DNA of 64,000 bases from Amoebidium appalachense (GCA_963693365.1 CAVNZM010000007.1:2170001-2234000), one strand, 5' to 3'. Shown: positions 20,743-39,869, numbered from the stretch's first letter. Notes: generated from the letters alone by a model not told the origin. Made by a program: numbers and translations.

Positions 20743-23700
20743 CTACTCAGAAACCACTCGATGATGAACACCAGTGCACGGGTCAGTCACGGAGACTGAG
20801 GTTGGCACGGTGTGTGTCGTGGGCCGGACCAGCAGAGGCTTGGTGAAGATGTCGGCCAGGTTCTTCTTGGTGTCGATGTAGGTGACAGTGACGTCCCCAC
20901 TGTTGATGTAGTCCTTGGTGTTGAAGTAACGAACGGCAATGTGCTTGGTCCGGTGCTTGATGGTGTTGGAGTGGACCAGAGCAATGGTGGACTGATTGTC
21001 ACAGTACACTGGGGTGGGCTCGGTCATGGGGTAGCCCAGCTCCTTTAGTAGATCACGGTGCCAGACAACATCTTGCACGGCAGCATTGAGGGCCAGGAGC
21101 TCGGCCTCACAGGTGGAAGTTGCAGTGATCGTCTGCAGCTTGGAGTGGTAGGTGACGGGGGAGCCTTCGAGGAGGATGACGTACCCAGACGTGGAACGAC
21201 GGGTGGTGGGGCAACCAGCAAAGTCAGAATCCGAGTAGCACTCAAGGATGGGCACCTTGCTGTTGGGGGCCTTCTTCTTGTAGTAGAGGCCGAGGTTGAT
21301 GGTGCCGAGCAGGTAACGAACGACACGGAGGAGAAGCTCCCAGGCAGTCTTGGTGGGCTTGGAGCTGAATCGGCCGAGGTAGCCAATGGCATACGAGATG
21401 TCAGGCCGGGAGCACCGAGCAACTTGAACCCACAGCAGACGGCCGAGGAGTTCACGGTAGGGCCCGGGGACGGTGGTGGGCAGGGATGAGAGGGAGGTCT
21501 CGTTGATGATGGTGCCCACGGGAATAGGGGTTGCCTTAGGCTTGGCATCGACCAGGTTGAAGTCGGTGATGATGTCCTTGATGTAGGAGGACTGCAGCAG
21601 CTTGAGGGAGTCACGGGTGTACAGCAGTTGGGTGCCGAGGAAGATGTCTGGCAGACCGACCTTGCACTCGGCAGACTTCGTGATGTGACGAACAAGCCCC
21701 TGCATGATGGTGGAGTTCCGTGTGCAGGTGATGATGGCATCATCAACGTAGTTGCCCGAACGGATGATGTGCCCATTGGGGAACTGACGGAAGTAGACAC
21801 ACGGATCGGAACGGAGACGGGTGAGGCCGTGGGCAATGAGAATGGAGTTGAAGAACTCGTACCATGCCAGGGATGCCTGCTTGAGTCCGTAGATGGCCTT
21901 CTTGAGTTTCCAGACTTTGTGTTCATTGCCAGGGAGGATAAAACCAGGAGGTTGCTCCATGTACAAAGTCTCGTCGAGGGGGCTGTTGAGGAAGGCCGTG
22001 CTGATGTCGAGTTGATGGATCTCGTGGTCCTGTTGCACACCGAGGGCAAGCAGGGCACGGACGGAGGAGGACATGACGACGGGGGAAGAGTTTTCACCGT
22101 AGTCAACACCGTAGACTTGGGTGAAACCCTTGGCCACACCACGACCCTTGATCTTGGTGTCACCAGCAGAGTTGAGGACCTTCTCCGTGACAATCCACTT
22201 GAATCGGATGATGTTGGCATCGGAGGGGGGCTCAACTACGTCGAAGATGTCCTTGTCGATGAAAGCCTTGTACTCGGCAGTGAGGGCAGTCACCACTTCA
22301 TCACCCTTGGTGCCGGAGCACAGCTTCTGAATTGACCGGGGCAGCTGAGACACATCAAGGCTGGGCCGGGAGATGCTCACCATAGCCATGGCAGGCCGAG
22401 AGGAGAGACGGGAGGAACGACGGGGGACGGTACGGAGGGGCTCAGGGGCCGGGGGGGGTGTCTGGGACAGACACTCGGTGGTCGGGGGATGGGGGCCTGG
22501 AAGCCAGGAATGGGTGCCGTGTTGAGGGGGGAGTTGGATAACACGGGGCTGGATGGGGCCGAGTGGAACTCCGGAGACCCAGGACGAACCGGGGTGAGAT
22601 GACCAGGTACGTGGTCATTGACGGCAGGGGCCGGCAGCAGGGGTTGCTGGCCGGTGGGGGGGGGGGGTGGGTGGAGCCACGGGGGCAGGTACACGACGGG
22701 GGGAACGACGGATAATCACCGACGGAATTTCTTCGTCATCGGAATTGGAATTTCCGGAATGCAGGGATGGATCGATTGAGGTTGTCTGATTGGTGGCCTG
22801 CACAGAAATCTGATTGGATGCCGTGGTGAATTGTGATTCGTCGAAGACGACATCGCGGTAGAGGTTGACCGTGTTGCCACGTAGATTCATGATCTTGTGG
22901 GCTTTGTTGGTGATATCCCAGCCCACGTAGGTGCCGAGTTTGACGGTAGAGGCCAACTTGTCTCGTTTGGATGCAGGGACGTGTACATAGGCTGGGCAGC
23001 CAAACACGTGCAGGTGGGAGATGTCAGGCTTGACACCGTAGAAAATTTCAAACGGTGTACGGCCATTGGCAGCTCTGGCCGGGGTCACGTTGATGATGTA
23101 GGCAGCATGCTTGAGAGCAGCTCCCCACAGCTTGGGGGAAAGGGAGTCGGCCTTGTCCTGATGAAGGAAGCACCGAACGATCTCCTGCAGATCCCTCATC
23201 TTACATTCAACGAAGCCGTTGAGTTGGGGGCAGTCAACCGGGGCAAATTCCTGAATGATGCCCTTGGACTGACAGTACTGCTCCATAGCATGGGAGGTGA
23301 ACTCGGACCCAGAGTCTGAACGGAAGTGGGTCACCACCTTGTCGGGTTGCTTGTCAGTAGTCTCAACCAGGGCCTTGACGTATTCGAGAGTTTCGGATCT
23401 ATCACGGAGGAGGTACACGATGGTGTAGCCGGAGGCATCACAGGTACACACGAGGGCCACCTTGTAGCCACCATAGGAGGCACAGGGAGGCTCGAAGAAG
23501 TCCATGTGCCACTTGGCACCGGGGAAGGGGCACTGGGGGTTCTAGTGCCGGAGAATGGGGCCTTGGTGGTCTTGCCGGAGACACAACCGAAGCAGTCAGT
23601 GGTGTCAGCCACTGAGAGGGATGAGGGGAGGCCTGTCACGAGGTCACCTCTCACCATCTTGGTGAGGGTGGACAGGGCACGATGGCCGAGACGGTGGTGC

Positions 23701-25227
23701 CAGAGCTGAGGATCATTGTTGACCTTGACGTTGGCTACCAGAGCGGCAGTGACGGTCCGAGGGATGGAGGGACGTATCTCATAGTCAGTGATGAAGTACA
23801 GTCCATCTGTGCCTGTGAGGGAACACACGATGTTGCCACCACGAGTGTAGAGGTAGGATGGGAATTCATCCTCATCATCTAGGTGGGCAAGGAGACCCGA
23901 CTTGGAGGCCATTGAGGGTGATATTAGGAAGGCTGGGGAGTCGGGTACATAGAGGGTGTTGAGGCTCAGTACTGATGTTACTCCGTTGTAGGTGACGGCC
24001 AGGTTGATGACACCACGGTGATGTGCAGTGACGATGCCGAGGCCGTGGACGTCAGTCGGGGGGCATGGCTCAAGAGTAGAGAAGTACTCTTTTACTGGGC
24101 ACACGTGGACGTTTGAAGCCGAGTCCCAGCAGGGGTCCATGGGTAGGGAGGCCGTGGTGGACACGAGGGCAAAATGCACCTCTTTTCCAGACTTGGTGTT
24201 GGCACGGTGACGACGGGCAATTGAGCAGCCAGGTTTGTCACACTGTGTGACATGATGGTCTTCGTGACAGTAGGCACAGTCGAGGGAGCCAGTTGTCTTG
24301 GCTCGGGGTGGCTGGGAATGACGGTTACTCCCTTTACGTGGGGGGTAGGGTGACCGGGAACGATAGCCGGGGGAACGGGACCGTGAGTAATCACGGTCAA
24401 CTGAGGGGGATCGATCGGTGGGACGACCGCGGGGGTGACGGGAGACGGAGCTGTCACGTCGGGGGATCCGGTGTCTGAGGTCGTCCTTGGTGAGGACACG
24501 GCTTTGCAGGGCACGTGCTGTTCGGACGGTGGAGGAGGACCCGGACCCAGAGTCGATGAGACCTTCACGGATCTCTGCAGCTTGGATGTCACTGATTAGA
24601 TGGTTGTAGGTCTCGTAGTTAATGGTACGACGGAAGTAGTCGGCAATCATGGCCTGGATGTCGGTACAAACTAACTTACGGTTCTTCTTGAGGTGGATGA
24701 AGAAGTTATCAACCATAATCTTGTGAGGAATGGGCTCTTCGAGGATGTGCAGGGTAGTGCACAGACGGCGTGCCATGGTGAGGTAGGCCGTGACGGTAAG
24801 ACTTGAAGTCTTTGAGTTCAAGCTCATGGTAGTCGAGGAGGATTTGAGGAGCACGATCTTCACGTTCAGCCGCATAGGTCATACGGAGGTTGTGGAAAGC
24901 TTGGGCAGGTGACACATCATCGTGGATTTGACCAGAGTTATACAGCTCGTCATTGGAGACGAGTTGAGTAAACATCTGTTCAAGGAAGTTGGAAGCCTCG
25001 GTGTAGGCCTCCTCTGTGTCATAGCCGTGCCACTCATTCTCGTCGGAAGGGTCGACCCACTCGGGGGCCTTGATGACGGGCACTAACTTGGCCGCGGTGG
25101 TGGTACGTAGGTACCGGAAGATGACGGGTTCCCACTCATAATAGGTGAGACGTTTGCCGGACTTCTTGTCCGTGGTGTCATCCCCTTTCCAGGGGGTGAG
25201 GTTGAGATACGCAGGTTTCTCCGACAT
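20743..25227 (-). pseudogene. copia gag-pol polyprotein, frameshifted
   Basis: Gag starts at the ATG at 25227 (MSEKPAYLNLTPWKG). A one-base shift near 24815 moves reading to a frame with an Arg/Ser-rich region, a zinc knuckle (CAYCHEDHHVTQC), the protease motif WDSASNVHVC and the pre-integrase motif LWHHRLGHRAL. A second shift near 23540 leads to the integrase core (HFRSDSGSEFTS, then NGFVECKMRDL, giving the D and E residues). A third shift in the G/C-rich linker (about 22400-22670, with a G run at 22659) leads to RT (YGLKQASLAWYEFF, catalytic NYVDDAII) and RNase H (CYSDSDFAGCPTTRRSTSGY, STCEAELLALN, VYCDNQSTIALV) ending at 20743. Three frameshifts disable this copy unless some are homopolymer sequencing errors. 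Large antisense ORFs here are shadows. Confidence 0.9.
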
Positions 25228-25345
25228 GGTGATCAATCAGTCAGATGATGCGTGAGAGAGGAATCAGATCGGTATTCAAATTTGAATATTTTTGATTGCA
25301 GCGAGAGTATGTGTTGCGAGAGCGTGCGAAAATGGGCCTATAACC

Positions 25346-26372
<1,027 letters not shown>

Positions 26373-27228
26373 CTCATTTGTCGTTTTCGGATTAGGGGTG
26401 ATTTGTTTGGTTTTTATTCGTTTCTTCGAAACTGTTTGTGGTAACTAGATGCTAAAAGGGTTATTTGAAGTGTGTGTACCGAAAAAAAACGAATTTGAAA
26501 GCTGATGTCAATGTTTCTCAAACGAAAAATGCACCTGTGGTGCAAAAGCAACAACGTGAACGGTATTAAAGTATGCATCTTTGGCACGCATTTGTAACAA
26601 GTTTGCCGTTTTTCTTGGCTCAGGCCTATGGCCTCCCTGTGCCAGAACCCGTAAAGTGCAAAATAAGCCATACCAACAAGCATTCCGAGAAATTATTGTA
26701 ATCATGGGGTGCGCAAACACTACAAAGTTATCAGTAAATTGATGCTCAAAATCGTTGAATGCCTACCATTACTTACTAAGCCACTACCCCGCCAAGAATT
26801 TTTCTACGGTTTTTTTGTGATGTGCTTGTTCCCTGTCACGTTAGGGTAAAATGGTGAGAAAAAGAGAGTAACACGTGCAAAACTGACCCTGCGCCAGGCG
26901 TTTTTATATGATGACGTTGTACAGTACTCTGGTTGGAGTATTTATCGATTCGGGTCGGATCAATATACAAAAATAAATGTTTTCCCAGAACAGGTGGTTA
27001 TTTTGGCACTCCAGAGCGGAATATATGAAGCCCTGTTTTGCCTATCGGGGTGTGTAATCGGTAAGGGAGTGTAAACGAGTCGTCAAATTTAATAATATAA
27101 GGGGTCTATACGAGTCATAAATGAGACGAACCCCCGCCAATACGATTCAAAAATTCTGACAATACGATTGCGTTTAGTGTAAAACGGGTAGCCTAGCCAA
27201 AAACCCCGTGACAACCCCTGATCGCAGT

Positions 27229-28420
27229 GTACATGCAAAAACGGCAGGGCTAGTAAACTTCTTGAATCACTGTGGCTCTATTCGAATTAAGAAAAAAAAG
27301 ATGTTTGTACCAGCTTTACCGTGCACTGAGTTGTCAACAACTTGGTTAGGAGAAGCTGTGTGGGACATAACCGTTCTTAGTAAAGCTTGGGGGGGAGGTG
27401 GGGAGGGGTGGAGGGGGTGGAGGGTGGGGGAGGAGAGGGGAGGGGGGAGGGGGTGGAGAAGGAGAGGGGGGAGGGGGCGAAGGTGGTTGTGGTGGTGGTG
27501 GGGGGGGGGGGGGGGGGGGGGCCGGGGGAGGAAGGTGGGGGAGGAGGGCCCGGGCCCCGGGGACAGTGGGCAGGGGGGGGGGGGGGGGGGAGGTGGAGGG
27601 GGAGAGGGTGGGGCGGGGGGGGGAGGAGGGGGGGGGGGGGGGGGGGGTGATTCGAACGATAACTGCCACAACTGCGCTGGCCTGCAGCTGAGGCCGTTGT
27701 TTAGAAAACAAGTTACTGAGTGAGCAACATGGATACTTGAGACATGGGGAGCCCCACCGCGAGGCATAAAGGGATGGGAGAGTAACCCCCGGGGGAGGAA
27801 GGGAGGGAAGGGAGGGGGGGGGGGGGGGGTGGGGGGGAGGGGGGAGGGGGGGGAGGGATATGAATACACGGACACACAGAACACACACACGCACACACAC
27901 GCACGCAGGAATCACACACACAGACACACTGAACACATCGTTGACCGCCCATAGACACACACACAACACACGCAGACAGCAACCCTGACAAGAAAAGACA
28001 AACCACACATGCACATGCACACACACACGCACATGAACACACACGCACACCCTCACGCGCGGCGGTGCTGCTGCTGCTGAGACTATGGCAGAGCTGGGCC
28101 TCTACAGTATTGTAGCCTCCTTGCGGGTTGTTTACATTCCAGGTTTATTGAGGCAGACTTGAGGAATGCCCCGGTACAATCTATCTAAGCTATACATCCG
28201 ATTGGCGGATCTGACAGGTGGAGATTCCATTGTGATTCGCAAATGTGCGGCAGCCTCCGGCGGTTGCACCCTCAGTGCACTCTTCAGGCTGCCCGACTCT
28301 TTTCAGTTGTATTCGAGTGGTGGTGTATATTGTAGAAACGTTGGTGGTGATGTGTGAGTATGAGAAGGAGTGGCTTATCACTAATGGAAAGAAGCATGGC
28401 GTAGCACACATAAAACAGAG
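27229..28420. repeat. G-rich and CA-rich low-complexity region
   Basis: G-rich, near-homopolymer DNA at 27385-27648 and 27795-27855, and CA-rich DNA at 27880-28050. A short ORF at 28166-28357 (MPRYNLSKLYIRLADLTGG) has no recognisable domain. A GATTGG box at about 28200 may belong to the promoter of the gene at 28625. Confidence 0.8.
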
Positions 28421-28434
28421 ATTATAAAGGACCG
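28421..28434 (+). promoter_or_regulatory. TATA-like box of the second trypsin-like gene
   Basis: GATTATAAAGGACC about 190 nt before the ATG at 28625, followed by GC-rich sequence. This is a position-based assignment only. Confidence 0.35.
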
Positions 28435-28624
28435 CGCGTGGCTCGTGTGCGAGCGAGAGCGTTAGTTCCCGGGGCCCTGACAACGTGTGCGTGAGTGGTG
28501 TTGCTCTTCGGCTTTTCGCCTGTTGCAAATGTAATCACAAAAAAAGAGCCAACGATAACCATACACCAAACACCAAAATATCTAAATATAACTTTCACTT
28601 TGGCTCTTCGGGAAATATTGCAAA

Positions 28625-30010
28625 ATGGGGCCCTGGGGACCATCATCGTTTGCCAGCAAATTCGTGTTGGCGCTAGGTTTGTGCACCAACCTCGCTCAAG
28701 TTTCCGCACTTACCATACCATCAGACATGTCATACTATGACAGCTCCGGGGCAGCCGCTTACAGACCACCACGGCCTCCTTCAAATAATAGCACGTCCGT
28801 TTTACCAACACCACAATCCTCGGCCGTACCACCACCACCACAATCATCACCACCACCACCACCAGCACAAATCACCTTTAGCGGAACTGCCTCCCAAAAG
28901 CCGACAGTCACACTTGCGCCTACCCCCGCCTCCGTCCCACCCACATCCACCACATCACCACCACCACCCACTCCTCCTGCAGACAGCATTTGCAACGACG
29001 GCTCAGGGGCGGCTGCATACAAAGCACCACTCCCACTCTCAACAAACATAGCCAATCCCTCCTCAGTTGCCGTTGCACAACTACCCTCATACGGCCGAGC
29101 TCTAAACACCCAAGGCCCGCTCCAAACACCTTCACCGAGCCCAATAACAAGGGTTTCATTAAGCGCATCTATTGCCCCCCTAGCCAACTCATTGAAAAGC
29201 AGTAATCTTCTTGCACTTCATGTCAGCCCCTCAAAGCCTCTTGTCGTTACCCTCCCCCTCGTTTCCATAAAGATTATTGGTGGCACGGCAACGGCGGGAA
29301 AACCATGGCAAGCATCCATCGGGCGTATGCGAAAGTCAGCAACAGGCAGAAAAACATACTCGCATTTCTGTGGAGGAACACTCATTGCACCCAAATGGAT
29401 TCTCACGGCCGCACACTGCGCAAGCCCGGACAGTATTAAAGGCGCCTCGGTACTACTTGGCGGTTCGGACTTAAAAAAACTTAACACCTTCCAGGAATAC
29501 ACCATTGCAGAGCAAATTGTGCACCCGAAATACGACGAGAATAACGTTTATAACGAGTTTGCGCTTTTACGTCTGGATAGAAAATCGACTAACGCCGTCA
29601 TCACGCTGAGCGAAGATGCAACTCTCGAAGCCCCTCGAAGAACAGCACAGAGTTGTGGCTGGGGTCTAACAAGTGAAACGGGAAGAGACACAAGTACAAC
29701 ACTCATGGTAGTTAGTTTGCCCATATTAAAAAACACTGAGTGTAAGAACTTTTACGGAAGTTTTAGCGGTTTGAGCAACCAAGTTTGTGCCGGCGCTGTG
29801 AAAAACAAGGACGTGTGTTTTGGCGATAGTGGGGGTCCTTTGTATGTTGGCGGGGATACAAACCCCGTGCAAATTGGTCTGGTGAGTTATGGGGACAGGT
29901 GTGGTCGCGCTGGGGTGCCCGGAGTCTATACGCGTGTGTCTAGCTTTGTTCCTTGGATTAAGTCGCTCAATAGGGGCATTGTACCCAAAACTAAAAAACC
30001 TGTGAACTAG
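28625..30010 (+). CDS. secreted trypsin-like protein with Pro-rich N-terminus and Glu in place of catalytic Asp
   Basis: Single-exon gene, 461 codons. Residues 1-28 are a signal peptide. Residues 29-215 are a Pro/Ser/Thr-rich region with two copies of a short motif (DSSGAAAYRPPRPPS at 39-53, DGSGAAAYKAPLPLS at 125-139), probably an extended, glycosylated stalk. Cleavage after Lys216 would release IIGG and start an S1 domain. His264 (TAAHC) and Ser402 (GDSGGP) are present, as is Asp396 in the S1-pocket position. The triad Asp position reads NEFALLRL with Glu311 (codon GAG at 29555-29557), whereas the paralogue at 7311-8414 has NDLAILKL. Activity may be reduced, or the protein may be a binding-only homologue. 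There is no chitin-binding tail. Confidence 0.93.
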   Translation: MGPWGPSSFASKFVLALGLCTNLAQVSALTIPSDMSYYDSSGAAAYRPPRPPSNNSTSVLPTPQSSAVPPPPQSSPPPPPAQITFSGTASQKPTVTLAPTPASVPPTSTTSPPPPTPPADSICNDGSGAAAYKAPLPLSTNIANPSSVAVAQLPSYGRALNTQGPLQTPSPSPITRVSLSASIAPLANSLKSSNLLALHVSPSKPLVVTLPLVSIKIIGGTATAGKPWQASIGRMRKSATGRKTYSHFCGGTLIAPKWILTAAHCASPDSIKGASVLLGGSDLKKLNTFQEYTIAEQIVHPKYDENNVYNEFALLRLDRKSTNAVITLSEDATLEAPRRTAQSCGWGLTSETGRDTSTTLMVVSLPILKNTECKNFYGSFSGLSNQVCAGAVKNKDVCFGDSGGPLYVGGDTNPVQIGLVSYGDRCGRAGVPGVYTRVSSFVPWIKSLNRGIVPKTKKPVN

Positions 30011-30205
30011 TGTACTGAGCTTTCACGTGACAGGGATATCTCGGCAGGTGTATTTTGAAACAACGGGCACATGTGAAATAATTATGAAGATTAAATTTTC
30101 GCTTTGTTTCGTAATTTAGGTCGCCGAATTTGAAAGGTAATCCCCAAGCGCCGGATGCGCCGGGCTTTGGGTTAGGGGGGGTGGATTTGAGGGGAGGGGG
30201 GGGAA

Positions 30206-30249
<44 letters not shown>

Positions 30250-30449
30250 AAGTAGGGTAAGAGCTTTATTGTTAAACCGTCAAACTGCCTAAAAAGGGAC
30301 GGGATTTTGAATGAAGAACCCGTGCTGTGCCCTGGGAAACCCTTTGCAAGAATATGTACTCAAGTTCAGCGACAAAGTTGCAAACCCTAGCAAAAACGAA
30401 GACATCCCCCCCCCCCCCCCCCTCCCCCCCCCCTCTCCCCCCCCCCCCG

Positions 30450-30480
<31 letters not shown>

Positions 30481-30781
30481 GGGCCGCGCCTCCCCACCTA
30501 CCCACCACCACCGTGACCACCAACACTACCAACACCATTTCCTCTTCTTTCCCCCCCTTCCCACGCCCCCCTCCCCCCCGGGCAGTGAAACACAAGTGCA
30601 CACGAAAGCATTGTCACACATGCTTCAAAAATTGCCACTGATGCTGTATATATTATCCATAAAGCCACCCGATGCAACGTATGCATTCTATTATATTGCT
30701 GAAAGACTTTTCAATCTTCTGTAGGTTTCTGTGCCGATATGTATTAGTCCCTCCCTCACCCTAAAAAATCCCCCCCCCCCC

Positions 30782-30816
<35 letters not shown>

Positions 30817-30837
30817 CAAAGAAAAAAGAAGAAGGAG

Positions 30838-30874
<37 letters not shown>

Positions 30875-31193
30875 ACACACACAAAACAAAACAAAAAAAG
30901 GCCATGTGACTCAGAACGTGTGATTTTATTCATTCGTTCCGTGTGACTTGTCTGCCGCAGCTCCACCCCTCCCCATCCTCCCCCCCTCCCCCCCCCCCCC
31001 CCCCTGATCCAGACCCTTTTTTGATTCCCCCCCCCCCCCCCCCCCCCCCCCCCCGGCCCGCGGCCTGGGTCCTTCCGCCGTTCATTATAATACACGTGCA
31101 CAGTTTGGTTGTCAAAGAGGTCTTAATGTCTAGGCAATGTTGATGCCATTGGACGGTGTACCCCCCCACTTCTGTGCATCATCATCAGGGAGG
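30011..31193. repeat. poly-G, poly-C and poly-A tracts, no recognised gene
   Basis: G run 30204-30248, C runs 30403-30480, 30769-30814 and 31028-31054, and an A run at 30839-30871. The short unique pieces between them (for example 30305-30400 and 30590-30730) do not give a convincing exon on either strand. Confidence 0.8.
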
Positions 31194-31271
31194 GGTCACC
31201 CGCAAGTTGCATATCAAAAGTTGTACATATTTACATATATTCGTATATATTCTATGATATATTCGTATATA

Positions 31272-31308
<37 letters not shown>

Positions 31309-31330
31309 TTTTTACCGATTGCGGGTGACC
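31194..31330. repeat. 12-bp inverted repeat around an AT-rich core
   Basis: GGTCACCCGCAA (31194-31205) pairs with TTGCGGGTGACC (31319-31330). The interior is almost all AT repeats (ATATATTCGTATATATTC, (AT)n). TCAGGG occurs just outside both ends but not at equal distance, so a small non-autonomous transposon is possible and unproven. Confidence 0.5.
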
Positions 31331-31332
31331 AC

Positions 31333-31528
31333 TCAGGGTGTCTGCAAAAGTTGACCCAAGGTAACAGGTGCCGCCATCATTATGGATAGCTGTATGCTTA
31401 TGGGGTGATTGTCTTGTGTCCAATGTGTGTACACTGCCCCGTTAGATCTCAAATTAGGTAGTGTTTGTGAGCCTGTAGGTGTGTAATCACACTCGTTTAA
31501 CTTTTTGATGACATCATGGTTGAAAAGC
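31333..31528 (-). CDS. orphan terminal-exon-like ORF
   Basis: On the minus strand a good 3' splice site (TCTATTACAG ending at 31529) is followed by about 65 open codons (LFNHDVIKKLNECDYTPTGS ... ending VTLGQLLQTP) and a stop at 31333. The composition is protein-like, but I recognise no family. No matching upstream exon was found between here and the CotH gene, which has its own stop. It may be a decayed gene or transposon piece. Confidence 0.25.
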
Positions 31529-31588
31529 TGTAATAGATATTGGAACAAGAAAAACTAGGTGCCTCCAGTGGGCAGGTGTGTATCAGTT

Positions 31589-31686
<98 letters not shown>

Positions 31687-32354
31687 GGGGGGGGGGGGGG
31701 GGGGGGGGGGGGGGAGGGGGGGAGGGGGGGAGGGGCTACGAGTGTGTGCATTTATGATTTTGTGTACATACATTCCACTACGCATGCCAGCTCAATTAGA
31801 CTATATATGCTCGAACAGTGTCTTTTGAGCGTATAGGGTGATTTTCTCGTACTATATTATACAGTGTGCATGTTAGTTGCCTCAATCACAGAGTCTGCCA
31901 GTGTGCACAAGCCATAAACACGAAACATCGCACCCGAAAATACACGTGCATGTGCAACATTCAACAGCTTTTATTATTGTGATTCAAATAGTGCTATTTA
32001 CAAGTGTTCCTGCATATTAAAGCTAATCATACCATACATACAGCTCAACTGTATATATGTTCAAATTGCTAATAGTTAAGTCCAGCCTATCCACACATGT
32101 ACACATGTGTATTCAATCATAATAGTTTTGTTTATCTCGCCATACACAAGACATTGACTATACTGTACATACAAGAATATTTTCAGACCGCACCTTTTTG
32201 TTTTTTGGTAAATGTAATATGTCACATACATGATCGAGAGTATTTGTACTTTGTAGGCAGACCACACCAACCCTAATATTCTCCGTAGTATACAAAAATA
32301 TCAAAAAATCAAATATCATCAAATCGAATCTACGGAATTGATCTTGTGTGTAAC

Positions 32355-32409
<55 letters not shown>

Positions 32410-32567
32410 TGAAGAAAAGTAAAGAAAAAAAAGAACAAAAAAAAAAAAAAAAAAAAAGAAACGAAAGAACTTTAAGAAAAGAAACAGTCTCCTTGGGCCT
32501 CTCCCTCGAAAAGAAACAGTCTCCTTGGGCCTCTCTCCCTCCTTCATTTCATCCTCACACCTACCAT
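31529..32567. repeat. GA, GT, G microsatellites and AT-rich spacer
   Basis: (GA)n 31592-31650, (GT)n 31651-31682, G-rich 31686-31735, then AT-rich sequence without a recognisable gene and a C/A homopolymer block at 32356-32457. The last part probably holds the 3' UTR of the CotH-family gene. Confidence 0.75.
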
Positions 32568-35591
<3,024 letters not shown>

Positions 35592-35639
35592 TTTCTTTTT
35601 CACTGGGTGTAACAGGAAAGAGCATGCGAGTGTGGTGGT

Positions 35640-36130
35640 TTGGGCGTATTTATACGGAGGATGTAGGTTGTATAAGATCACTTCTTGCCTGCGCTTCTCC
35701 GCCCTCTTCAGAGTCTTGCGTCTGCTCATAACATGTTGTTGATAGAATTTGATTGGTTCCCAGCCAGCAACTGACACTGCAGCAGCCTTTTGATTGGATA
35801 GATTGGCACCTTCAGGTATGCAACTCACAACGGTCAATCGAAGGCAATCATGCTGAAAGAAAAGCCCTTTCCGGGTTCACCAAACCTCCAATTCATATAA
35901 ACAAAACATAAAAATCATAATAATAGTAATATATATGTTTTTTCAAAAAGAAAATGGTCATTTTCTATGGGCGAATAATCCTTTTTCAAGTCGTATTGAA
36001 CATGCTGTGGTTGTGGTTGGAAGACTGTAATTATGTCACGTTACAGTGTGCTGGTTGACAACCAATCATATTCGCAGAAACTTTTTTGGCGCCCATTATT
36101 AGCCAATCGCATTGCTCAACGTTTTTATTG
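35640..36130. promoter_or_regulatory. CotH promoter: TATA box and CCAAT cluster
   Basis: Minus-strand TATAAATA (35647-35654) 56 nt before the ATG. At least six CCAAT/ATTGG boxes follow at about 35749, 35793, 35805, 36061, 36101 and 36128. The density suggests an NF-Y-like input, possibly for divergent transcription; a plus-strand ORF at about 36160-36286 has no recognised domain. Confidence 0.5.
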
Positions 36131-38155
<2,025 letters not shown>

Positions 38156-38584
38156 TTATTGGCCACCGCTCGAAAACATGCGGCTAATTCGCTGGCCAAA
38201 TGTTTTGTTGTCCAGGGAGCCAATCATTCCCCGCACCAACAGGCTCAGTGCCTGGCTCCAGATGCTCTCAGCTCCGCTGCGGAGGGGTTCATGTTAAATT
38301 ATGTTAAGATTTATGTGTCCGAATGATTGGGCGTTAAAATTAATGTGCCAGAATGATTGGGTGTTAAAATTATTGCACCAGAATGAGGTGTTGCTTGCTT
38401 AAAGGTGATGACACTGTTGGTTAGTTCTCGTTGTCCGATACAAAAGAGAAAGTTTGTATTTCTTTGTTTCTCCAACACTAAACACAAAAAAGCACACATA
38501 CTTTTGTGTGAATGATGATGAGGGTTAGGAGGGGTGGATGGTGGTGACTTGGTGGTGACCATTGGGGGGGGAGGGAAGGGGGGG

Positions 38585-38615
<31 letters not shown>

Positions 38616-38771
38616 AGGATGGGGAGAGTGAGGTTTGTGCTGGGTTCTGGTTGCTGTCCTAAAAGAGCAGGAAGGGAGGGCTATGGGGAACTTCCCATAG
38701 TCGAGGCTTACAGGTTTTTTGCTTTTTTCTGTTGGTTGCCGCCCCCCTCCTCCTCCCCCCCCCCCCTCTCC

Positions 38772-38802
<31 letters not shown>

Positions 38803-39251
38803 ACACACACACCTTTCCCCGGGAAGCAAAAATCCTCTCCCTGCCCCAACCACTGACCACTGCAATAGATATTTTTCGTGGGACACAACCACAAACCCCG
38901 AAGTGCATACACCCCCGCCCACCCACACAAACACACACATATTGTCTCTCTCTCCCATCTCCCTCTTGTGCATGCGTGCTTCACTGTGTCTCCCTCCCTC
39001 TCTCCCTACTCCTTCCTCTTTGTCTCTCCCTCTCTCTCCCTCCGAGGCTACTCCCCTTCCCTCTCTCTCATTGCACAAACATGCACACAAGCCGGAATAC
39101 ACACGAATATCACACCAACGCAACACCCCGTATGTAATGCGCTGTTCGCATACAGTACACCCGCATGCACACTTCCCTTCGAGTACCGGACAAACCACAC
39201 CAACCAACCACTCCGCACTTGTACATCTATCATGTGCATCAATACATCACA

Positions 39252-39288
<37 letters not shown>

Positions 39289-39793
39289 ACGTGTGTCAGC
39301 GCCTGCGTGTGCAACATGGATATATGCTTGTGGGTGTGCAATTCTAGGAGTTCTTCGTTGTCCCCCCGTCCCCGTTCGCCTTTTCCACCACTACCTTGCC
39401 AATACCAGCACACACGGTTACACAATTAGTTTCGTAACCATCCCCTTCCCCCCGTCCCGGCCCCTCCTCGGCTTTCACAGCCAAACCCCCCCCCCCCCCC
39501 CCCCCCAACACACACACCCACCCACACACCCACACCTGTGCACTTGAGGGCAGCAAGCGCAGGAATACGTACGTGTGAGTTCGTCACCCAGTACATGTTT
39601 CATAGCCCACAGCATGGCCAGTTGGAATTCATGGAACATGGTGGGTGTCACGGCCATCTTGGCATGCATCCTGCCCAGGTCCTTGATCTGTAGATGTACG
39701 TGTGTGTGTGTGTGCACGTGTGTGTGGGGGGGGTGGAGGGCGGAGGGGGAGAGGGAGGGGTTTGTGTGTGTGTGTGTGTGTGTGCGCGCGCGC

Positions 39794-39869
<76 letters not shown>

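Noticed and set aside
21045-22335. Long ORFs overlapping the copia RT (396 codons minus, 235 codons plus)
   Set aside because: They overlap the conserved RT/RNase H frame and show low-complexity translation without motifs.
27640-27720. B-box-like GTTCGAATC on the minus strand (also near 9750 and 40780)
   Set aside because: No D-arm or A box at the required distance and no cloverleaf could be drawn.
27346-28056. Pro-rich ORFs of 209-236 codons
   Set aside because: They are translations of G/C homopolymers and CA repeats.
28166-28357. 63-codon ORF upstream of the second trypsin-like gene
   Set aside because: No domain and no splice or start support; it probably lies in the promoter region.
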